Assembly (NCBI RefSeq): GCF_021284765.1
Contig: NZ_CP089924.1
Span: 310,001 to 374,000, forward strand
Source: Lysobacter sp. 5GHs7-4
GTDB lineage: Bacteria > Pseudomonadota > Gammaproteobacteria > Xanthomonadales > Xanthomonadaceae
Direction: 5' to 3'
DNA length: 64,000 nucleotides
Under the pieces are notes generated by a model. The model worked only from the letters and a program-made list of their open reading frames with translations. It was not told where the DNA came from and made no database searches. Shown piece after piece: positions 58,392-64,000 of this stretch (position 1 is the stretch's first letter; each line of letters starts with the position of its first letter). Made by a program: the position numbers and the translations under genes.

Positions 58392-58598
58392 CTAGGCAGC
58401 ATCATCCGGATCATCGGGCGTCCGAAGTTCCAGTTCCCGAAGACGAGCACGCACGGACGCCAATTGGTCGGCGGCGACGCGAAGCATTTCCTCCGACGAT
58501 AAACCCTCGAAGCGTTCACGAAAGACCTTGGCCTCACGTGGACTCATGGTTGCGAGCGCCTGTTCCAGCGCTGCGTTTCGCTTGTCGTCGTCGCTCAT
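58392..58598 (-). CDS. Small protein with a sigma-70 region-4-like segment
   Basis: The 68-aa acidic protein contains LATMSPREAKVFRERFEG (residues ~15-32), strikingly like the start of region 4.2 of RpoD-type sigma factors (a PREAKVLRMRFG-type segment). The recognition helix that should follow is replaced by a helical, charged tail. It could be a sigma-like decoy or simply a chance match. ATG at 58598. Confidence 0.5.
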   Translation of the reverse strand: MSDDDKRNAALEQALATMSPREAKVFRERFEGLSSEEMLRVAADQLASVRARLRELELRTPDDPDDAA

Positions 58599-58658
58599 CG
58601 AGAATCCCAGGGGTCCAGGTGTTCGCTAACGTGGGAGGCGCCCACTGCGTGCGCCTTT

Positions 58659-58931
58659 TTATGGCTCAGGCGGAGCGACCATCGCATGCAAGACCAGTTT
58701 GACCACCAAGGCGGCGCGCGACAACAGCAGCAGGACGCCGGTCACCAGGGTCGAGGTCGCTCCGGAGCTGCCGGACGTCATGTGGCTGTCCCAGTACGAG
58801 AACGTCAAACCGAACAGCAGGAAGATCGCGCCCAGCCCCAGGAAAGCGAGACTGCTCAGGATCGATAGCCAGGTGGGAAGGCGGAAGAACAGCGAGCCCC
58901 ACGCGGCAAGAACGAGCAAGAAGTAAACCAT
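58659..58931 (-). CDS. Small membrane protein of unknown function
   Basis: The 90-aa product has three hydrophobic segments (about residues 3-17, 22-45 and 58-82) with short loops. No family recognised. It lies 60 bp past the next small gene's start and may share a transcript with the 79-aa gene upstream. Confidence 0.6.
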   Translation of the reverse strand: MVYFLLVLAAWGSLFFRLPTWLSILSSLAFLGLGAIFLLFGLTFSYWDSHMTSGSSGATSTLVTGVLLLLSRAALVVKLVLHAMVAPPEP

Positions 58932-58944
58932 GCGGGCGCTCCGG

Positions 58945-59184
58945 TCACCGTTCGCGGATCTGGACGCGGTCGCCGTGCCGCAGCGCCTCGTCGATCAGCC
59001 GCTTGAAGGCCAATGCAGCGATCTCGGCATCCACCAGGTGATCGACGAAGCAAAAGCCGTAAGGCTCGACGGTGTAGTCGTAGGGTGGCCGCGGCGCTTG
59101 CGGCGCAGCCGGCAGCTTGCGCTGCAGCGCCGAGCGATCGTAGTGATCGGGTACGACGAACTCGATGGTGTATTCGATTCCCAC
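58945..59184 (-). CDS. Small soluble protein of unknown function
   Basis: The 79-aa protein is predicted from a GTG at 59184, seven bases after GGAGG. It reads as a mixed alpha/beta protein with TIEFVVPDHYDRS and FCFVDHLVDAEIAALAFKRLIDEAL. Its stop is 13 bp from the start of the small membrane protein gene, so the two are likely co-transcribed. No family recognised. Confidence 0.6.
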   Translation of the reverse strand: MGIEYTIEFVVPDHYDRSALQRKLPAAPQAPRPPYDYTVEPYGFCFVDHLVDAEIAALAFKRLIDEALRHGDRVQIRER

Positions 59185-59246
59185 GCCACGTCCTCCCTGT
59201 GTCCGGCGACGGGCACGGCCTGAGCCGCGCAGTGCCATCGGCGTGC

Positions 59247-59501
59247 CTAGCGCTTGAAATCGGTGTGCTGCTCCAGTTGGTAGATCGCATCCTGCACGTC
59301 TTCGAGCTTCGCGTTCAAGGCGCTCTGCGCGTCGTAGAGGCCGCGGTTGTAGTAGTACGCGCCCACTTCCTTGGAGAAGAAATCCAGCAGGAACTCGGCA
59401 TCGAACTGACCGATCTGCTGGCTCAGTTCCTGCGAGAAATACAGCTGGATCTTGCGCACGAGGAGCGCGGTTTCGTCTTTGCTGAAAGCGATGGTCGACA
59501 T
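59247..59501 (-). CDS. DUF2164 domain protein
   Basis: The 84-aa protein matches DUF2164 in length and pattern: FSKDETALLVRKIQLYFSQEL, then IGQFDAEFLLDFFSKEVGAYYYNRGLYDAQ. The family is common in Gram-positives and proteobacteria and has no known function. It follows the 2OG-Fe(II) oxygenase gene on the same strand by 50 bp. Confidence 0.85.
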   Translation of the reverse strand: MSTIAFSKDETALLVRKIQLYFSQELSQQIGQFDAEFLLDFFSKEVGAYYYNRGLYDAQSALNAKLEDVQDAIYQLEQHTDFKR

Positions 59502-59551
59502 GAGGCGGCGGTGATCGGGGCAGGGGAAGGGGGCGTCGCGCGGCCGAGGCG

Positions 59552-60277
59552 TTAACCGCCCCCGTACAGGCGCTCCGCGCGCTGAAACAGAATCCAGCTG
59601 GTCGCGATGTACTTGTCGCCGCCCTTGGGCCGGTTGCCGCGGTGGGTGTGGGTGAACGCCGCCGGCGCGATCAACAGGTCGCCCGCGCGCGGGGCGATCT
59701 TGCGCTGTTGGTAGAGGAACTCGGTCTCGCCCTGCTCGAAGCCGTCGTTGAGGTAGATGGTCCACAACAGGTGGCGGTGCAGGGTTTCGGCGTTGGGGTC
59801 GCGCGGGAACAGCTCGCAGTGCCAGTACGGGTAACCGCCGCGGTCGGCGGTGTAGCGCTGCAGGTTGATCGCGCCCGGGCGCAGCACGGCCTGCACCACC
59901 GGCGCCAGGGTGGCATCGTCCATCGCGGCCAGGCGTTCGCTGGTGAGGCGGTGGCGGCCCTGGCCGTCGGCGCCGGGCACTTCCAGCATCAGCGGTGCGA
60001 TCAGGGTGTGCGGATAGCGGCGCAGGTAATGCAGCAGGCCGGCGAACACGGCGTTGTTCAACGCGGCCTCGGCGTCGCGCCATTCTTCGCGACCCGTGAT
60101 GGTCAGGTCGCGGCTGTCCTTGAGCTCGGGCATCACGCCGCCGCCGACCCGGCCGGGCGCGACATCGCCGCTGGTGTCGAAGCGTTGCAGCAGCGCCGCG
60201 CAGGCGGCGCGGTCCAGCGCCTGCGGGTACACCTCGATGAAGTCGTTGGGGACGGGCTGCGGCGGGGCGTCGGTCAT
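59552..60277 (-). CDS. 2OG-Fe(II) oxygenase
   Basis: The 241-aa protein has a double-stranded beta-helix core with a first iron motif H-x-E (YWHCELFP, about residue 149), the segment WTIYLNDGFEQGETEFLY, and the distal His and Arg in FTHTHRGNRPKGGDKYIATSW. H-x-E in place of H-x-D is seen in this subgroup. The substrate is unknown. MTDAPP at 60277 was taken as start; ATGs at 60298 and 60313 are alternatives. Confidence 0.85.
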   Translation of the reverse strand: MTDAPPQPVPNDFIEVYPQALDRAACAALLQRFDTSGDVAPGRVGGGVMPELKDSRDLTITGREEWRDAEAALNNAVFAGLLHYLRRYPHTLIAPLMLEVPGADGQGRHRLTSERLAAMDDATLAPVVQAVLRPGAINLQRYTADRGGYPYWHCELFPRDPNAETLHRHLLWTIYLNDGFEQGETEFLYQQRKIAPRAGDLLIAPAAFTHTHRGNRPKGGDKYIATSWILFQRAERLYGGG

Positions 60278-60724
60278 GCGCGGCTCTACGCAATGCATCG
60301 GGAAAGCGGTCATCCTCGCACGCGCAAACCGCATTGCAAAAACGCAAGCTCGCGTGCGCCGTACCGGCCGGCGCCTGTGTGCGCGATGGTGAAACGTTTA
60401 CGTTCCCAAGCGTGCTCGCTGGGTGCGAATTTTTCCAAGAAAGCACATATAAATCAGCTATTTGATGGGTTGGCAAGGGCTTCGCTTCGACAGGTCTATC
60501 CCGGCGCATGGCCTGCGTGCAGGGCCGTCGGTCGCTAGCCAATCACCCACTGGGGTGGCCGGGACCATGCCCCGACTGCGGCATGCGCTGATCGCGGACG
60601 ACGCGCTCCGCGGCGGCCAGGGCGTGGTCCGGGTCAACCAGGCGGCGGGAGTCGGGAGCGCCTCGACGAACGCGATCGTGCCCAGGTTGCCGGGGGCACT
60701 CCAAACTCCGGCGTCACGCTTTTT
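60278..60724. other. Intergenic region without a recognisable gene
   Basis: The first ~180 bp form the promoter side of the oxygenase gene and include a lower-GC tract near 60420-60470. Plus-strand frames starting here run into the large repeat and are considered spurious. Confidence 0.4.
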
Positions 60725-61058
60725 AGCTCCCTCCTTTGGAAAAGGAGGGTTGGGGAGGATTTGCTTTTGGTGTTGTTTTGCTTCTTCTGACCGAAGGTCA
60801 AAGGCTTCCGCCTGCTGCGCATGCGGGTCACTTTCTCTTGCTGACCCAAGAGAAAGTAACCAAAGAGAAGGGTCTGAGCCCAGAGCTCCCGTGTGGCTTC
60901 GGTTCTTGCGCCGGGATTTTTCGATAGGACATCCCTGTCCTATCGAAAAACGGCGCGCGTCCTGCGCGCCGCCCTCCGGGTCTGGGAGTGGTCGTGTGGC
61001 TTCGGATCAATGGACTTCAATGCCGGAGCAAACTCAACAGCAACAGCAACAGCAACGG
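60725..61058 (-). repeat. Dispersed repeat element, copy C (inverted, shortened)
   Basis: Reads as the reverse of copies A and B. It keeps the TCCTTTGGAAAAGGAGGG end, the GACCGAAGGTC palindrome, the 34-nt hairpin (60917-60950) and the GGCGCGCGTCCTGCGCGCC stem. The segment with the ACAGGCACAGCCTGT palindrome is missing. Its six-base array is short and changed to about four CAACAG units (61035-61058), against 13.5 CAACGG-type units in the others. Confidence 0.82.
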
Positions 61059-61080
61059 CCATTGCGGCAGGATCTGCTCT

Positions 61081-61105
61081 CTGTGGGAGCGGCGTGAGCC
61101 GCGAT
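61081..61105 (+). repeat. REP-like palindrome (CTGTGGGAGCGGCGTGAGCC type)
   Basis: A 25-bp copy of the unit also found at 28992 and 49141, 22 bp after the end of repeat copy C. Confidence 0.7.
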
Positions 61106-61160
61106 TTCCCCGAGTGCCGCGAATCCCAATGCAAGAGGACGCGGCAATCCACTCACCACC

Positions 61161-62660
61161 TCAAGCCACGCTCACCGAATCCGGCGCCCCCGGATCGTCG
61201 CCGCTGCGCAAGCCATGCCGCTGCATCAGCCGATACAGCGTGACCCGCGACACCGACAGCTCGCGCGCGGCGTCGATCAGGCGGCCGCGGTTGCGCTGCA
61301 GGGCGCGTTCGATCGCGTCCTTGGTGGCGGCGTCGCGGACCTCGTCCAAGGTCGGCGGTGGTTGCGTCGAGGCGCTGTCGATATGCAGATCGGTGGCGGT
61401 GATCAGCCGGCCTTCGGCCATGACCACGGCCTGGCGCACGCGGTTGATCAGCTCGCGCACGTTGCCCGGCCACGGATGGCTGTGCAGGGCGTGGCGCGCG
61501 CAGGGCGAGAAACCCTTGAGGGTGCGCTGGCTCTCCTGCGAATAGCGCCGCAGCGCGTGCTCGGCCAAACGGTCGATATCGCCACCGCGGTCGCGCAGCG
61601 GCGGCTGCTGCAGGCGTAGCACGCACAGGCGGTGGTACAGGTCGGCGCGGAAGCGGCCGTCGGCGACCGCCGCGTCCAGGTCGTGGTGGGTGGCCGAGAC
61701 GATGCGCACGTCGATCGGGATCTGCTCGTGCCCGCCCAGCCGCTCGATGCTGCCCTGCTGCAGGAAGCGCAGCAGCGAGGCCTGGCTTTCCAGCGGCAGG
61801 TCGCCGATCTCGTCCAGGAACAGGGTGCCGCCGTTGGCCATCTCGATCCGTCCCAGCTTGCGCTGCTGGGCGCCGGTGAACGCGCCGCGTTCGTAGCCGA
61901 ACAATTCCGACTGCACCAGGCTGTGCGGGATCGCGCCGCAGTTGATCGCCACGAACGGATGCGCGTGCCGGCGCGAGTGCCGGTGCACCGCGGTCGCGGC
62001 CAGTTCCTTGCCGGTGCCGGTCTCGCCGGCGATGAACACCGGCGCCTCGGTCAACGCCGCCTTGCGCAGCGTGCGGCACAGCATGCGCATCGCCGCGCTC
62101 TCGCCGATCATGCCGTCGAAGCCGGCCTCGCTGGTGGTCTCGCCGCGCTCGCAGGCCAGCGTGGCCATGCCGTGCGCATGACCGATCACCGTGTTCAGCA
62201 CGGCCTCGGGGCAGGGCAGGGTGACGTAGTCGTAGCAGTAGTCGCGGATCAGCCGCCGCACCGGCTCCTCGTCCAACTGCGCGGCGTCGACGCCGGCGAC
62301 CCAGCCGACGTTGTTGGCCGACAGCGCGCTGCCGAACTCGGCCAGATCGTGGTGGGTGAAGCCCTCGCGCAGGTCCAGCAGGGCCGCGTGCGGCTGGCGC
62401 GGGTCGTGTTGCAGGATACGCAGCACGCTGCGCGAGTCGGGGGCGCGGCGCAGGTTCCAGCCCATGCTTTGCAGCTGCCCAAGGCAGAGCACCCGTCCGG
62501 CGCTGCCGCGGGTGACGTAGATCAGTTCGCGCGATGGTGGTTCCCGGGGCACAGGTTCGCGCGTGGCCGCGTCCCTGCCTGCCGGATCGTGCTTACCCGC
62601 GCCTCGAGCACCGGGCTCGCGCGGTCCACCGTTGGCCATCGCCCTGCTCTCCGCGCCCAT
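61161..62660 (-). CDS. Sigma-54-dependent regulator with VpsR-like N-terminus
   Basis: The 499-aa activator has a disordered leader (~55 aa), a receiver-like/VpsR-type domain (about 60-175, with ALLDLREGFTH), and an AAA+ core. The core has GETGTGKE (Walker A), GAFTGA (sigma-54 contact), GGTLFLDEIGD (Walker B) and HPWPGNVRELINR. A Fis-type helix-turn-helix ends it (DAARELSVSRVTLYRLMQRHGL). VpsR-like regulators respond to cyclic di-GMP and control biofilm or motility genes; that role is inferred. ATGs at 62660 or 62639 are both possible; the latter has a GGAG ahead. Confidence 0.88.
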   Translation of the reverse strand: MGAESRAMANGGPREPGARGAGKHDPAGRDAATREPVPREPPSRELIYVTRGSAGRVLCLGQLQSMGWNLRRAPDSRSVLRILQHDPRQPHAALLDLREGFTHHDLAEFGSALSANNVGWVAGVDAAQLDEEPVRRLIRDYCYDYVTLPCPEAVLNTVIGHAHGMATLACERGETTSEAGFDGMIGESAAMRMLCRTLRKAALTEAPVFIAGETGTGKELAATAVHRHSRRHAHPFVAINCGAIPHSLVQSELFGYERGAFTGAQQRKLGRIEMANGGTLFLDEIGDLPLESQASLLRFLQQGSIERLGGHEQIPIDVRIVSATHHDLDAAVADGRFRADLYHRLCVLRLQQPPLRDRGGDIDRLAEHALRRYSQESQRTLKGFSPCARHALHSHPWPGNVRELINRVRQAVVMAEGRLITATDLHIDSASTQPPPTLDEVRDAATKDAIERALQRNRGRLIDAARELSVSRVTLYRLMQRHGLRSGDDPGAPDSVSVA

Positions 62661-62841
62661 AACGCGTTCCACGCCGCTGTTCGTGGGCAAGAGTTATCAA
62701 CGCGGGGGATGACGAAGAGCGGTCACCGCGATGACGGTCATCGCGGTGGGCGGACTTCGCAGAGCATGGCGCCGAGCCCAAGCACGAATCGCGCCAGACT
62801 CGGTTCATGCATGCAAACCTTGCCGACGCGGTGCGTAGCGG

Positions 62842-63876
62842 TCAGGCCTGCGCGTCGTGCTCGGCGTGGTAACGCACCGCGGTTTCGACTTCGCGCTTGC
62901 TGCCCAGGAACACCGGCACGCGCATGTGCAGGCCGGTGGGCTGCACTTCCAGCATGCGCTGACGGCCGGTGCTGGCCGCGCCGCCGGCCTGCTCGACCAG
63001 GAAGCTCATCGGATTGGCCTCGTACATCAGGCGCAGCTTGCCGCCCTGCGCCTCGCACTTGGCGTCCAGCGGATAGCTGAAGATGCCGCCGCGAGTCAGG
63101 ATGCGGTGCACGTCGGCCACCATCGAGGCCACCCAGCGCATGTTGAAGTCCTTGCCGCGCGGGCCTTCCTTGCCGGCCAGCAGATCGCCGACGTAGGCCT
63201 GCATCGGCGCCTGCCAATAGCGTTGGTTGGACATGTTGACCGCGAATTCCTTGGTCTCTTCCGGAATGCGCATGTCGCGCGTGGTCAGCACGAAGCTGCC
63301 GACCTCGCGGTCCAGGGTGAAGGCGTGCGTGCCGTTGCCGATGGTCAGCACCAGCATCGTGCTGGGGCCGTAGGTGGTGTAGCCGGCGCAGACCTGATCG
63401 GTGCCCGGCTGCAGGAAGTCTTTATCCTGTGCCTGGGTCACGCCGTCCGGGCAGCGCAGCACCGAAAAGATGGTGCCCACCGAAATGTTGACGTCGATGT
63501 TGCTGGAGCCGTCCAGGGGATCGAACAGCAACAGATAGTTGCCGCGCGGGTACACGTCCGGGATCGGGTGCGAGGTGTCCATCTCCTCCGACGCCAGCCC
63601 GGCCAGATGACCGCCCCAGGCGTTGGCTTCCAGCAGAATCTCGTTGCTCAGCACGTCCAGCTTCTTCTGCGCCTCGCCCTGGATGTTGCCCGTGCCCGCA
63701 TCGCCCAGCACGCCACCCAACGCGCCCTTGCCGACCGCGATCGAAATCGACTTGCAGGCGCGCGCCACCACCTCGATCAACAACCGCAGATCCGGACTGA
63801 TGCGCCCGGCGCGCTGCTCCTCGATCAGGTAGCGGGTCAGGGAAACGGCGGTGCTGGCGCTGGGGGCCTGGGTCAT
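62842..63876 (-). CDS. fbp: Fructose-1,6-bisphosphatase, class I
   Basis: The 344-aa enzyme hydrolyses fructose 1,6-bisphosphate in gluconeogenesis. It has the metal/phosphate motif [13 protein letters not shown] (about residues 115-127), SEEMDT, and GGIFSYP with [20 protein letters not shown] near residue 270. Length matches the family. MTQAPSAS at 63876 is the best start; an in-frame extension upstream is Pro/Ala-rich leader. Confidence 0.96.
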   Translation of the reverse strand: MTQAPSASTAVSLTRYLIEEQRAGRISPDLRLLIEVVARACKSISIAVGKGALGGVLGDAGTGNIQGEAQKKLDVLSNEILLEANAWGGHLAGLASEEMDTSHPIPDVYPRGNYLLLFDPLDGSSNIDVNISVGTIFSVLRCPDGVTQAQDKDFLQPGTDQVCAGYTTYGPSTMLVLTIGNGTHAFTLDREVGSFVLTTRDMRIPEETKEFAVNMSNQRYWQAPMQAYVGDLLAGKEGPRGKDFNMRWVASMVADVHRILTRGGIFSYPLDAKCEAQGGKLRLMYEANPMSFLVEQAGGAASTGRQRMLEVQPTGLHMRVPVFLGSKREVETAVRYHAEHDAQA

Positions 63877-64000
63877 GGCGGGTGCGGGCGGTGGCGAGGC
63901 GGCTATTGTCGCCGATTCCGGCGCATCGGGCTGCAGCAATGTCCCATCGCTTGCACCAGGAGTAGCTAAAACATAGGGCCACCAGGCGCATTCGATACGC

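Noticed and set aside
58636..58660. A short GGCGC / GCGCC stem followed by five T on the plus strand
   Set aside because: The nearby genes run on the minus strand, where no T-run follows. The stem is only 5 bp with a long loop, so a terminator call is not supported.
60462..61097. A 211-aa plus-strand frame near 60.5-61.1 kb
   Set aside because: Most of it is repeat copy C read in one frame; the same amino-acid text appears from copies A and B, so it is not an independent gene.

Overview
The window is a GC-rich bacterial chromosome segment spanning the replication origin. Gene content and sequence style point to Xanthomonadaceae, most likely Lysobacter or a close relative (inference). The evidence is a dnaA-dnaN-recF-gyrB cluster, the tonB-exbB-exbD-exbD block beside gyrB as in Xanthomonas, a type IV secretion effector with a C-terminal XVIPCD-like signal, and abundant dispersed palindromic repeats. 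Left of dnaA the housekeeping genes run on the minus strand (rpmH, rnpA, yidC, mnmE). Right of it they run on the plus strand (dnaA, dnaN, recF, gyrB, tonB block), as expected on either side of an origin. DnaA-box-like sites flank dnaA, an AT-rich stretch lies between dnaA and dnaN, and four near-perfect parS palindromes sit in and around recF.

Layout. 1-6.4 kb: a lipoprotein, a small exported protein, a winged-helix/TPR membrane regulator, a YadGH-type ABC exporter with a coupled small periplasmic protein, and a ferredoxin-NADP reductase. 6.4-19.3 kb: a minus-strand accessory block whose six long genes are tightly coupled. In transcription order these are a lipoprotein with a ChrB-like region and a rhodanese domain, a ferric-reductase-like haem membrane protein, a beta-helix/FlgD-Ig exported protein, a beta-propeller lipoprotein, a FlgD-Ig lipoprotein, and a 1,522-aa Rhs/YD-repeat protein with a Sec-type signal. 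The Rhs tip is followed by two small lower-GC genes that look like immunity genes. 19.6-25.1 kb: a serine hydrolase, a low-affinity iron permease-like protein, an S33-type hydrolase lipoprotein and a NatAB-type exporter. 25.1-29.7 kb: two copies of a ~460-bp dispersed repeat with (GTTGCC)n arrays, flanking a TonB-C lipoprotein and mnmE.

29.7-42 kb is the origin region. Between recF and gyrB lies a three-gene module: a small membrane protein, a periplasmic protein (probable immunity) and a Tle1-like lipase with a C-terminal XVIPCD-type domain (probable antibacterial T4SS effector). 42-49 kb: a CPBP protease, an M48 lipoprotein, a TPR protein, tonB-exbB-exbD1-exbD2, a third exbD after a terminator, and pdxJ. 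49-64 kb: cardiolipin synthase, a SIMPL protein, a glutaredoxin-IscA-rhodanese fusion that has lost its glutaredoxin cysteine, a PA0069-type radical SAM protein, a PAS kinase/response-regulator pair, several small unknown genes, a 2OG-Fe(II) oxygenase, another copy of the dispersed repeat, a sigma-54 activator and fructose-1,6-bisphosphatase.

No rRNA, tRNA, CRISPR array or insertion sequence was recognised. All function calls come from reading motifs; no database search was run.
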